From Enoplolaimus lenunculus (taxonomy: Eukaryota; Nematoda; Enoplea; Enoplida; Thoracostomopsidae), in the NCBI GenBank assembly GCA_030248215.1, contig JASANG010002204.1, forward strand, positions 42,522 to 106,521: 64,000 bases of DNA, given 5' to 3'. Positions 1 to 12,269 of this stretch are shown here, piece by piece. Position 1 is the first letter of the stretch; every line of letters starts with the position of its first letter. The notes below the pieces were generated by a model. The model was given only the letters and a program-made list of their open reading frames with translations. It was not told the origin of the DNA and did not search any database. A program made the position numbers and the translations under genes.

Positions 1-3000
1 CAGCAAAGTTTGGAACATTTTTAGATTTTGAGATGTGATTTAGTTTTAAGACAACGAAAGAAAAGTTTTCTATATTATGTCTGTCAGATTATTTCTCACA
101 GAAAAAAAACTTGTTATAATTGTTTAACAAAATATATGCTAAAATTGTTGCGAAAACACCTAAAAACTTATTCCAAATTATGAACCAGCCACGTACCCAT
201 CTCTCTTGGTTGGCCTTGAATCAAATTCTAACTAAGTTTCCTGCAAATATTTTTCAAAATTGCCAGCAAAGAGATCTAAATATTTAATATTGCAACTGTC
301 CAATCAGAATTTTATCCGAGGAGGCTGTTAGAAACGAAACTGTCGCTTGACTCGGTGCAAAATTTTTGCCTTTGTCCACCATTGTTAAATCTGCTGAGAA
401 TTCTGACGTTTTACATTAATATACAGAGAATACCTTGAAATTCAATGCATTTTAACAATTGCGCACGTCCATTGTATTTCATATGCTCTACCATCCTTTT
501 GTCAGTAATAATTGTCGTATAATTACTAAATAATTTCTATGTCAATTTCAAATTTCACAAAATTTATAGTTAAATTTATATTTTTTGAAATTTGTTTAAC
601 AGGTGTTAACATTAAAATTGTCAGACGCAATTTTGTTAAAATTCCAAACCGTTAGTATATTTGCAATTCCGGCATCACCAGAAGCGTAGAAAACAAAACA
701 AAAATTGCCGGAATATTTTTCTGAAAATTTTGGTGAAACACGAAAAAATGGTAGTTTTACTGGATTCAAACTATCTGAATCGTGAAAGCCAAAAATTTCT
801 CTAAAATCAAATTCCCTCGCAACAATAATACTTAAACTACGGTTGTACCTTTTTGAAAATGAAATACGGGTTACTTTCACAACTCTTGTCCTCATAATTG
901 TTTCGATAACGGAGAATCTTTTCGTTTTTCACTACAACTACTTTAATGGCACTCGCAGCCAGATCTGAAAAAATTTCGTCTCCATGAAAACCTTTAGCCC
1001 TGTCTCTTACTCCTGTAAATTAACCGCACGAATCTTCTAAAATTGTTTTGTTCGCTAAAAGCTGCAGGTAGGCAGGCTTGAATCTAATTTCAACAAAAAT
1101 TGGCAAGCGGGTCACTACAGAAGCTCAGTAACGCAAGCGAATTAGTATCAAAAAGCGTACAAAGATGATCCAGTTAACAAAAATATTGCGTTCTCATGTT
1201 ATTACCCCCCGAACCGTAGTGGTGCACCGAGCAAAATAACTTAGTAGAGATTAATTCTAAAAAAACAATTACCATTTTATAAATTAAATTGGCAATACGC
1301 TTACGATTAAACAAACCGGTATATCCGTCGGACAAGCATCGAACTGTATGTATTTGTTGCTATACTGCGGCGACCCTATATTCCGTTTTGGTGCATCCGT
1401 GACAACTGCGGCGACCCTATACCCCGTTTTGGTACATCCGTGACCCCACGCGATTTCAAGCAACAAGTACTATAGCAACAATGCGAGATAGGCACAAACT
1501 ACAGACTAATTTCAACGTTTTACGTTTTAATTTTGTTGTTCGTTTTCTATTTGTTTAGGGTCAAATTTCTTGTACTTTCAATCCGTACACGCATGGTGGC
1601 TATTAAGTGTTCGTCGAAATTCACCAGTCTGCATATATATTGTATGGACTTTGATCAAGACCACTGCTTTATTCTTGTATGCATTCAGAGAGAGGTTGTT
1701 GCTGTTTAGTATATATTTTAAAGCTTCACATATAAATTTTGATTTTATGAATTGTTGAAATTTTTTGTTTCAAATTAAAAACGGCTCTCCGGTTCCAACA
1801 ACGTTAAATAAGTGGCCCGTAAGTGAAGGTTGAACCAGTTGGACTAAAGATGCTAATTAACTTTTCTTTCGAAATGCTGTTCTTTGAAAGTATGGTATTC
1901 TGATCACTGACCACCAGAGCCTCTTTATTCAGCGTTTAAACCCCATATCTGCTCAATATGTTTTGATCAAAATTACAAGCATCAAGTGCCACGATGTATT
2001 TATTGGAAAGGGAATACAAATTGTAACTGCAATATTAATTAAGAACTGATGTAGAAAATTCGAAGGAAACAAATGTAATTTTCAACAAATTTTAGCGACA
2101 ATTTTCTGAAATCATTCAATAATGACAACAACTATACTATGCGTGACTAGGCTTCACGAAATCTGTCTGTCAAAACAAGCATGCTTACTCACCTTTACAG
2201 AGGATTTATTATTAAGAATTACAATGCAACTTTACAGAACATTTAAGACATTTTGTCAACATAACTTACAAACAAAAATCACAACTGTAGCGCTTATTTT
2301 TGCCCTCTTAAGACTGTGTTCACTAAATGCAAGCAACAGCAACTACCGTTTAGTTAAGTACTTTAGTATATGGATGGAAGTTGCACAGTTGCAAATGCAG
2401 TAAAATGCATGATAAAACATACATTTTGACAAATTTAGATTTTTCAAAACGTTCGAACGAATCAAACATTGTGACTGCTTCAAATGCGGATCCAGTGCCT
2501 TCCAGACGACAACGATGGTTTTTATATTTAGAATTTCATAGTTCCTAAAGTGTGTTTAATCTTGAGAAAAAATGCTTCAATTGATCAACTAAAGTCTTTA
2601 CAAGCCACGTTTGAAAGTTGATTGTTCCGCACTATGTATAGTTTTTAGCATTCCTGTACCTCAAACTTAAGTTTTACGAGCTAATTGCTAGTTTTAGACA
2701 AAAAATCTAGCTCAGATTATGTTCGTACAAAAGCATTTTTGTCGACCTTTCAAGTGTTTTTAAATATTGTCCTACAACTGTAGCTGTGTATCGTTTTGAA
2801 AATAGACATATATTATCGTAAATATTACGGTTGTTTATTGACTTGTATTTCAATGCCAACTTATTTGAAGCTATTACCTTTTCCAGCATGTTTCTGCGAC
2901 CCCAAGGGGGGAGGATGAATTGGTCACCTCATACGGAGCAAAATTGAGACGAAAATTGGAAGATGAATTTCTCTCGGCTTTGAAATTTTTTAGTTCAAAA

Positions 3001-3411
3001 GTAACCTAAATTTTTTCGGCAGACTCAATATCAAAATTTTATCGGTCATCCAATTTTTGAGGGAAGCTTTGAAACTGCTGAATAAGTCAAAGTCGCTACA
3101 CGATACGATAACATTAAATTTCATAAACATATAGAAACCGGCATAAAAATCGCTAAAAATGCTGCTATTTTTGTTATATAATTTCTATTGTTGGGGCATG
3201 GTATTCTCGTGAGGCCCCATAGAATCTCTGTCCCCCATCCAAAAAAATAATGATGTTTAACCCTCAGCCCAATTGAAATGTTCTGTCGCCAGTGAATAAC
3301 TTTCGGCTTTCTTTACTGTATAAAACTCCAGGTCGTCGCATTTAAAATAAAATTTTTCAACTTTTTTAAATGTTGCATGGGCCTGTTTTTCTTACCGACA
3401 AATTGTAGGTA
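1..3411. other. intergenic, nothing supportable
   Basis: AT-rich single-copy-looking sequence. The open frames here are short, have no recognisable motifs and no splice-site support. Apart from the small tandem repeat at 1365-1446 I see no feature. Confidence 0.6.
1365..1446. repeat. two-copy tandem repeat, about 40 bp
   Basis: CTGCGGCGACCCTAT...CATCCGTGAC occurs twice in a row with a few substitutions, the second copy having ACCCCG where the first has ATTCCG. Confidence 0.8.
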
Positions 3412-3819
3412 CCGTAGTGACCCGAATAATATTGAGAGGGTGGTAATAAGAGGGGGTCCCGATTTTAAGTCCCAATCAATAGGAGTCTGTATCGATAATA
3501 AGAGTCCGTAAGCGGACAGAGTCCCAAAACCGTAATTAAAGTACAGTCCATAAATGTCAATTATTCCAAATTGTAGTGCATAAATGACGACAGCACCAAA
3601 TACAGTTGAGTTCGAAACTTAAAACAGCTTACTTAGTTTTGAAAGTACATTCGTAAGCAGGTAAAACCTTGCATTATCGCTCAAGGTTGTGATAGAAGAC
3701 AAATAAACGTTAGCAATACCGAATATATTAGTAACGAAGGGCGGGTTAAAACAATAACGAATAACAGGGAGCGCCTTTTGGAGAGGCCACAGTCCTACCT
3801 TTTATCCGGGTCACTACAG
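3412..3819. mobile_element. TA-flanked MITE (408 bp), uninterrupted copy
   Basis: Ends are near-perfect inverted repeats, CCGTAGTGACCCG on the left and CGGGTCACTACAG on the right, each flanked by TA. The interior matches the copy at 42306-42828 along its length, and a third partial copy begins at 37312. No coding capacity. TA target site and length suit a Tc1/mariner-type non-autonomous element. This copy preserves the empty site (gagttcgaaactt) of the insertion seen in the other copy. Confidence 0.85.
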
Positions 3820-4285
3820 TACTTGTTTATCGACCATTTGCGCCCGAGTTATAGCAAATCTTATGTCTGCCTCTAATTTGCTATACTACCGCATGTCCTC
3901 CGCCCCCATTGAAGCCACTTGAAGGTCGCTGCGTTACAGCCTCGTTTAATACATCACAAACGTTATGCTGTTCTCCGCCTTACAACGGAATGTTTCAACT
4001 ATGTTCGTATTTAGAAGTTTCACTCAAAGTTTCCCATTTTAAGCTGTGTATCTCGTCTAAAACGTCGATCTTGTTGAGATTTTAAAACTTTAAACACAAA
4101 TTTTATTTGCGTCACACGACAGAAATAGCTTCCTGTTTTGAAAATGTTTGCTAGCATAGCACCAATGATAGGCTTGGTTCCATAGATAGTCAAAAAGGCA
4201 GTGGACAAACATTGAATTTCCAAAAAATATTCTGGATAATTTTTCAAACTAAAAATCTCTAAATTTAACCAATACATCCAGTGCA

Positions 4286-4603
4286 GTCACTAGCGAAGCC
4301 AGAGGGGGGCGGGGGTCCAGCGTACGCCCCCTTATCAGAAATTTTTTATGATAAAATGGCAAGGTCCCTTCCTGCTTTACAATTTTTCCCATCAGACGAT
4401 GTTTTGTAAAAAAAGACAAGGTCCCTAATTTTTTCCTCAGAAATAGTGTTGTTATAAAATGATGAGGTCTTTACCTTAAGTTTCACCATCAGAAAAGTTT
4501 TTGGTCATAAAATGATAAGATTTCTACCTTTACAATTTTTGCGTTTCATAACATTTGCCGCCACGCCTCACCCCGTCAGAAATTGCTGGATCCGCCGCTG
4601 AGT
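4286..4603. mobile_element. hAT-like MITE
   Basis: Left end CAGTCACTAGCGAAGCCAGA, right end reverse-complementing to CACTCAGCGGCGGATCCAG, typical of the CAGTGGCGGATCCAG-ended hAT MITEs. The interior repeats a decayed unit, 'ATGATAAAATGGCAAGGTCC', three to four times. No clear target duplication remains. Confidence 0.6.
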
Positions 4604-4759
4604 GCATTGGATTAAATGTAAGTGAACATATGCCTCAAATTCGACGTTCACAAGCCTCTCTATGTTAACTATTAATAATAAAATCTCTCAAACCTGAAAA
4701 GTTGACTTTTATTGAATGTGGCATAAATTTTAAATACATATTTTAAAAAACCAGTTGGG

Positions 4760-5243
4760 TCGCACCTAACCTACATACCTTTTAGATTGCACACAGTGAA
4801 GTTTAGGGTCCCACCATCCCATGAAACTCGAAAAAAGTAAGTTTCGAACAAATTTTTTAAATCATTCATTTGGTGTCAGAGTAGTTAACGTCTGGAACTC
4901 ACTTCCAGAGTATGTCTCAAACAAACCCCTCGTGGAGGCACGGAGCGTAAGATCATTTAAAACTTTGTTGAAACAGGTAGACCTAAAAGCATACCTTCAT
5001 CACGATTAAAACTGGTGATTTGTCATTTTTGGATCAACCCCTTACTCCAGCACACCATCGCAGAATTTTTGCCAAGTTAGATATAAGTAGGGCATGCCCT
5101 CTTTCTAACTTTTCCTTTATTTGGGCGTATTGCACACATTCAATGATTTTGTCAACTTGGCTGTGTTTGTACTATTTATACTAAATGCATATTGTGTCGT
5201 GCTTTCGGTCCAAATAAACTTCTTATTCTTATTCTTATTCTTA
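4760..5243 (+). mobile_element. 5'-truncated LINE, 3' end of ORF2 and tail
   Basis: 4821-5009 encodes KSKFRTNFLNHSFGVRVVNV followed by WNSLPEYVSNKP and SVRSFKTLLKQ. The F..RVVN.WNSLP...SFK pattern is the usual last part of CR1/I-like LINE reverse-transcriptase ORFs. The element ends in a (TTATTC)n-type tail at 5219-5243, as in non-LTR elements with microsatellite tails. The reverse transcriptase core and 5' part are missing, so this copy cannot move. Confidence 0.75.
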
Positions 5244-8200
5244 ATTGTCGGATCTTTAGAAATGACGGCATTAAGAAATTTAAAAGCGCAAAATTAAGCA
5301 TGCATACAATTATACGAACCAAAGATTAAAAAGTTTTTATCAAACAGTTAGGTCTAATTTTTAACGGGACAAGTTTTGTGCTTTTGACAGCGATTTTCCT
5401 AGTCGAACCCTGTGTCATTTCAGCTATTCCCGCTTGCAACCGCAACTGTCTTTTTTAATGTAACTCGTTTCAGAAAGCAATTTTAGGCTTAAAATTTAAC
5501 ACTCGTGCAAATTTTAGCAAGATTTATCGATTGTGAGTAAAAATTTTCGGATTTAAGAGTTATTTGAATTTAGTGTTACATTTTAAGTCTCAGTATTTGA
5601 ACTGCGAACTAAAAAGAGACAGCAATTGTATTACGTTTGTGACATACAATATAAGACGCCAGTATTCTAAAAAATTACATTTTTCAATCTTTCAAACATG
5701 AAATTTACAATAATTTTCTCTTAAGAGATTTATTTGTTGTACAATCCTTGGGAAGCTATTCTTCAGAAATGTTCTTACGGTGCGCGCTGCTTGGGAAACA
5801 TTTGATTTAGACTTACAAATAAATACAAAAAATTGTTTTATTTTAGCTACAGTAGGATAAGACAACTTTCCTCTATTTCTTACGCCTGGTTCTGTCTTCG
5901 GGCTTTTACGTTATCTCCTCATCAAAGCTCGCGTTTGTCCAAAAATGGTTCGATTTTGAAAATTTTTTGCATATTTGAGCTTCTCGTGATCTCCCTTGAT
6001 CATTTCACGCCTAAATTCTCCATTGGACTATGCTGTGCCAGCTGCATCAAATGATATACAAAGTGTCAAAGTTTTTGACAAAATGTTTCAAATTTAGTCG
6101 TGAAATGATCAGTTAAGGTCATGCAAAAATTTTCGAATCTGAGCCATGTTTAATCAAACGCGGGCTTTGGGGGTAACAGAAAAGACCCCTGTCTTCTGAG
6201 TAAATTGGTGTACTGAATGAAACGTTTCGAAAGATTTGGACATATCTAAACTCTCGTACACTCTTCCAAATCCAAGCTAAGTACGTTTGGATTAGGAAAA
6301 GGCTTGCATAAACCTAAGCCTTTTCCCAAGCGTAAGCTTGAGAAGGAACTTTAAGTGGGACGGAATTACAAGAGCCCAAGGTGGTGCTGTCAACTGCTAA
6401 TACCTGCATATTGAACACAACCATTTTAGGCTGCGGGCTCTCATCTTAGATACCTTTATGTTTTGTTTGTTACAAGTTTACTTTGAGAATTACAGAATCA
6501 CAATAATTACTTATAATAAATAATTCAGCTTAAATTTAGCACTTTTAGCTCAAAGCGGTTAGTTCTAAAGGCATGGAATAGCGTCCGCTTCTCTAGAAGC
6601 TTAATAATTCTAAGGGTTAATTAATATTTTGACATTTGACAATTGTTCAGTTTGAGCAAAACGGTTTTCGGCTGAAATCAAAAACGATCATATATTAGAA
6701 ATGAGGCAAGTTATAGCTAAGCAAGTAAAACTAATTGTCTATTTTGTAGAATTCGAGTCTAAATTAGACTAGAAAGGTTACTGGAGTTTTCACGAGTTAC
6801 TGTAGAAAATAAAATTTTGCCCTCTGAAATAGCATGTGGAAATAAGGGCAAATTGATATTAGGACAAGCAAACTTAACACTGGTTTCATTGGAAAGGATT
6901 ACTATACAGAGTTATCCTTATGAGACATAAGCTGTGTAGTTTACTTATATAACTGATAAAAAAGCTGAAATGATTAAACGGAATGCTCGAGAGTGTTTTG
7001 AAAGTTCGACTCCTTTCATGTGACATTTTTAAAAAATATTACACATACCGTTCAAGTGTGGCATTTTCTGTATTGAGAAAAGAAATGGTTTAAATATAAT
7101 TGAAAAATTATAGAGAATAAGAGCTGGTTTATTATATGCTTCCATATTTCTTAATAATACAGACGTTTTCATTTGAAGCGAAACGAGCTATTTCCAATTG
7201 GGATTTAATATAGGAAACACTGAAAACAGACAACGAAAAATCAGAGGCTTAGACAAGATTTCATGCCCTGAAGATACAACTGATCTTATATTTCTAGACT
7301 CAGCAAGACATTGTAAATATGAAACGCCTTTGTAAAAGTGCCTTTTCTTCGCGTTTCCAGAAGTTTTAAAGAGAGATATATCAGCCTTGTATTCGCCCTT
7401 GGTAGCTGGCTTTTACACACAAGTTGTTCGTGTACTATCTTCCAAACTCTACTTAATATGAAGGCGTCAGATTTAAATAAATTTTGCCGAATAATTTGCA
7501 CATTTTTTCATTAATTAAATGCTGAAAAAACAATTTTAAACTACTCCGCTGCCATATCTACTTATACGTTCCCACGAGGCTTGAGATGTAACCGAGAACG
7601 CGTGGAACGATTATTCAACCGAAACTGTCGTTTCAATTAAAAGTACGCTGGATTGATTCGAATTTAACAAGTAAAGTACCAGCTGCGAATTTCAGGGGAT
7701 ATATATTTCCGGATTTAGTGAAAAAACAAAGAAACCGCACTTTTACAGGCTTTAAAATAATCTGTTACATCTCTATGTTCAGTAAAATTATTTGTTCGCT
7801 ACGCTATCTTGCAAATAAACACTTGCTTTAAGTTATTCCCTTCACAGTAAAATCCAGGCAACGCTCCTGAGTAAACGACCCAATATCACTGTAAACATCC
7901 GTATTTATTGTGTTCGCTTTTTTCATTGGCTTTCATACATTACGTCTAAAACGTTTTGAAGTTTTTTTAAATTTTAATGGCTTCGTGGCTCCCATGAAAA
8001 CTTTTGGTGTCCGTCAATTAATTTTTTACAGAAGCCGTTGTTTGATTGCACTGTACAAGAGTATTAAACTGAAACTTAGCTTTTTACTTGTTTAAATGGG
8101 TAATTTTGCAATTATTTACCAAGATGTGATTAGATATGTAGTACCGGACGTTTTTTCTTCTTGTATTAATTAAAAGTGTCACCGGACTCGTACCCAAGTG

Positions 8201-11200
8201 AAGTTCAGCCTTCCTTGAAAATTTTACCCTCCCCTAGAAAATTTCCAACCTTGCTTGTAAAATCAACAAAAACCCTTGTATGCCCCTCTTAAAAAATTTT
8301 AGCCGGTCACCTACCAAGATGATCTGATTACAGGATAAGTGTCTTATTCCTGAATTTGTGAAATTCAGCATTTTGGTTATTTGTTTAGGTTACCTCGAAG
8401 ATAATTATATACTCCGACAAATTACTTCCAGAATCTGCCAGCGAAACCCAAAAAATTATCAAAAAGTAAAATATGACTGATATAATCATTTTTTAAATCA
8501 AGAATACGGCCTCAGCAACCGCCGCCCCAAAATTGAAGAGGTGGTGTGCTCTATGAAACTTTCCAGATGGCTTATTGTTTTTCAAACTAATATGATGTCT
8601 AAAAACATCTAAACCACAATACCTAGGGGTTACACACCTAAAGTCCCCGTGGCATCGCCCTTGTCAAAGCCCATCTTAGATGCCCCGCAGTCTAGTCTGC
8701 ACCATCCCACCCAGCAGCTAAAATTTTAATTTTACCTCACAGCGGTACGCGAACAAATAATCTGCACCCTGAAAGCCTATATTTGGCTAGACTTTTGCCA
8801 AATATGTTTGCAGTTTCTTATAGATTTCGCCCTCGTATGAGCTTGAAAACCAACCAGTCTGACTGGGTTATGACTGAGGAATTCTTTCCTCGGTGAGGTT
8901 CTCAAGTTTCAGCTTGAGCTTGAATAAAGGGAAGGAATTAGGCTGTTCTGTGGCTAACGGAATGTGGCTTTGGTTGCCGTAGACGATTTGGTTTAAAATT
9001 GCATCCTGGGTACAATTGCAAATTAGGATATGTAAATGCCATAATTATTTATGCCAGAGTTTAAATTGATGTATGTGAAGCAAATTATTAATATTAATAA
9101 TTAATTTGCCTAGATAAAAATTATTAGCTACACCATTTTTAAGTGTTAAAACTGTTTGGAGTAATGTTTACTAATTTTGGTGTCGATTATGAATTTACAG
9201 GCTGATGCTAAAGCTGGGCCCGAAGATTTTTCAAAACATTTGGGGATGTTAATTTTTTAGCAATACTGTGGGCATAGATGCGCAACACGGCGAACTATTG
9301 TTCCTACAATTATGGTGATAGGATGTACTAACAGCAATCGAAAGAATGACTCAGTGGTATCAGTCCTTAAGTGCTCAGAGTTAGGATTCTGGTAGCAGTC
9401 TATTCAAATCGATTCATTACCTGTACCGGCGGCAGATTTCTCACTTTTGGGTTTTTATTTGTTTGGCACAATTTATAATTTTAAAGCAAATAAGTAATCG
9501 CCATGACGATCATTAAACGAGCTACAATTTCATTGGTGTTCCCGCATTCTAAGATGTATTCATATTCCACCAATCACCAGTTAATCAAATAGGCCAATGT
9601 TTCAGAATTGTACAATTGTCCGCTTTAAAATTCGCCGAAGGTATTGTGTTCGATGTGCGTTGGAAAGGTGTGAAATTTGAAACCTGTAGCGGTTTCTCAT
9701 ATCGAGTGTTTCAGGACCAATTGCACACTGATAAACGGATGCTACACAGTGTAAAACACGGCTATCGACGTCAACCATTTTTATCAATTTCAGATTATGA
9801 AAAGAGTCTTTTAACTGACAAATCCCTGTATTCTCCTTTATCATATTTGGGTTGTATATATACTTCTTACGCTCACCATCAGTCCTTAATAACAGTTCGC
9901 TATATTCGTGCTAATTTGTGTTAGCTAAAGCAAAACTATTTACACGTCACTATGTATTAACTCATAATAATTATAATGTGCAAGAATAAGCTAATATGAC
10001 GAGAATTTAAGCGTATGACGATGGTTTATATATGTACCCTAATTGGTATTCTGTAGGTTGATTTAGCAAAGAATATTATCTAATGCTTGGGTGAGTCTCT
10101 AGTGTAGACTACAGAAAAATAAAACGAGTTCCTAGAGCGTGATTCAATGATTAACGGAGGAATGTGTCATATTTGTCGTTGAAAAAATTTAATACCAAAA
10201 TTTTTTATAGCTGCTTAATACTCGCTACACTTTGTTTCCAATTTCAAAGCTCTGTGGGACATCCGATCCATAGATTTCATTAGATCCACACCTGATTACC
10301 GAGTGGTCCGAGTGCATAAATTCTTCACTGAGCTGCTAAGGGCCAGCAGCCAGAAAGAGGCAGGAGTGCTCAGATCTCTCTGGAAAAATATTGCCCCCAA
10401 GAAAAGTGTCAGCCTCGCTCGTAACTTTGTTAAATTTATACATGCGCCATGTAAAAATATTTTGGCCTCACACAGTATTTTGAACTGGTTACAGGAAGGC
10501 ATAAAGCTCTTGATTTAATGTACTTCAACGAACGTAGTTTAGATGGAATTTAGTCATATTTGTAGAAGAGTAGCCAGTTTTGTTGCGGAATTCAAAGATT
10601 TATCAGTTTCCGAATCAAATGAAAAATTATTGTTATTTGATTCGGAATCATTCCCGAAGTATTCTATTAACAGTAGCAACAAATTTAGTAGTGTTCTATC
10701 CGCAAAGTCGTGGCTAGAAAAAACATCTAAAATATTGGTTTTTAAGTTATTGTCAGATAGCAAACGGCAGTGTTCATCATGGCAGTGTGTATAATTGCTA
10801 AGTGGGGAACCGCGATATGCCACAGTGTGTCAGTATGACAGTTTCAATGGTTGTGAAATAACGCATTTTTCATATTTCCGTATTGGCACAATGGTAATTG
10901 ATATCTTAAACAGTAAGTTCCTACCTGCAATAGGTTCTACTTAAAATTGAAGTTTTATACCTAAAATTTCTGAAGGAGAAATGTCTTTTAATTCGAGACA
11001 ACTTTAATTGACCTAAAGATGTCTGCACCAGCTTGATTAAGAAATTGGAAAACAACATCGACACATGCAAACATTTGTTTCAGAATGTTTTAAAACAAAT
11101 TTATCCTAAATTCAATGCATTGTCGCCAGAAATCTGACGCATATGACCCAAGTGTTGTTTAAACGAGGGTCAAATTTTAATAAACACTTGAGTGTTTATA

Positions 11201-11465
11201 ATTATTTATTCTCTCATACTGAAAATGCAATGTTTCCTGCTATTCAGGGGTGTGGGTTCTATCAATTATGTTGGAATTTTGCACCATTGCTTTGTAATTT
11301 GAGATTTATTAAATTTCAATAAAATTCATGTTTAAATTGTAGTTGGGCATGTTATCGGAGTACCAGAGTGATTTATAGCTTATATAAACGTTTTTACACA
11401 TATCTAAAATATACAACATGGAGAAAAATTTAACTCCAGCTTTAATAGAAACTTTTACATTAATA
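5244..11465. other. intergenic, no supportable gene
   Basis: AT-rich DNA with scattered (T)AAGCCTAAGC-type fragments near 6300-6345 and a decayed tRNA-like segment near 9345-9425 (A-box-like TGACTCAGTGGTATCAGTCC, B-box-like ATTCAAATCGATTC). The open frames at 9602-9924 overlap on both strands and show no motif. Confidence 0.5.
10207..10518 (+). CDS. unassigned open frame, possible exon
   Basis: An open stretch of about 100 codons reads ...WDIRSIDFIRSTPDYRVVRV, then SVSLARNFVKFIHAPCKN, to a TAA at 10516-10518. No ATG begins it; the first in-frame stop upstream is a TAA at about 10215. The antisense frame is also open. A second ATG frame (10543-10794, MEFSHICRRVASFVAEF) follows 24 bases later in another frame. 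I recognise no family and see no strong splice sites, so chance frames are possible. Confidence 0.15.
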
Positions 11466-11479
11466 AAGGAAGTAAGAGT

Positions 11480-11644
11480 AGATTAAGCGTATTCTTAAGC
11501 CTAAGCCTAAGCCTAAGCGTTGCAAAAATGAGTTCCTAAGCATAAGCCTAAGTCTAAGCCTAAGCAAAAAAGTAATCTAGAATCTAAACCTACTCTTTTA
11601 TAGACCCACCAGAAAACTGGACGCCCATTAAAGTAACGTGGGCC
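11480..11644. mobile_element. decayed copy of the hexamer-bearing 8-bp-TSD MITE
   Basis: Interior with repeated CCTAAG (TTAGGC on the other strand), then the right-end module AGACCCACCAGAAAACTGG...GTAACGTGGGCC, aligning to the right ends of the intact copies at 32775 and 39146. The left inverted repeat is not recognisable. Confidence 0.65.
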
Positions 11645-11769
11645 AATATTTGAATGTTATCCCCAAGTATAAAGAGCGATATTGGCTGCAGACGAGACTG
11701 ATTAAATGTCTGGTTTGAAAGCTTTGGTAAACGGTTGCGAAATAAAGCACACTGAGTGCAAATAAGTTT

Positions 11770-11830
11770 ATTACCTGTGAAATTTTGCCCCCCACCCACC
11801 CATTTTGAGATCCTGGATCCGCCGCTGATA
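11770..11830. mobile_element. hAT-like MITE end fragment
   Basis: CCCCCCACCCACCCATTTTGAGATCCTGGATCCGCCGCTG has the GGATCCGCC(G/A)CTG end typical of hAT MITEs, as at 4586-4603 and, in a decayed form, at 23078-23095. The opposite end is not seen. Confidence 0.5.
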
Positions 11831-11844
11831 CCTTGTTAAAACTA

Positions 11845-11847
11845 ATG

Positions 11848-11888
<41 letters not shown>

Positions 11889-11914
11889 GATAATAATAAT
11901 AATAATAAAGATGG

Positions 11915-11950
<36 letters not shown>

Positions 11951-11973
11951 GTAATAATAATAGTAGTAATATA
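11845..11973. repeat. (TAA)n microsatellite
   Basis: About 125 bp of AAT/TAA triplets with a few interruptions (AAAGATAATAAT, GTAATAAT). A second imperfect (TTA)n tract lies at 12172-12266 and a short one at 13466-13505. Confidence 0.95.
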
Positions 11974-12171
11974 TAATAAAATCAATAATACTTTTGATCA
12001 TTATTACTATGTCCCGCGTATAGAATAGGCCTTTCCGAATTTCCAGGGTTATATTCCAATTTCCCAAAATCCCAATTTCCTGGGTAATATCTGAATTTCC
12101 CAAAATTCTAATTTCCAGGGATTTTGAGATTTATCCACGGATTTTGGGAGGGACCTGTTCAACACAAGGGC

Positions 12172-12266
12172 CATTATTATTAGTTATTATTATTCATTAT
12201 TATTACTAATACTATTATTATTACTATTATTATTATTTTTATGATTATTATTATTATTATTATATT
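12172..12266. repeat. imperfect (TTA)n microsatellite
   Basis: ATT/TTA triplets with interruptions, complementary to the tract at 11845-11973; the two could form a stem of about 90 bp. Confidence 0.9.
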
Positions 12267-12269
12267 ATG

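Noticed and set aside
9602-9924. Overlapping open frames on both strands as a gene
   Set aside because: No start context, splice sites or recognisable motif; both strands open at once suggests chance.
11480-11580. Telomere or interstitial telomere from TTAGGC hexamers, matching the nematode telomere repeat
   Set aside because: The hexamers are degenerate, run only 3-4 units, and lie inside MITEs with bounded ends and target duplications; they say nothing about chromosome ends or a nematode origin.
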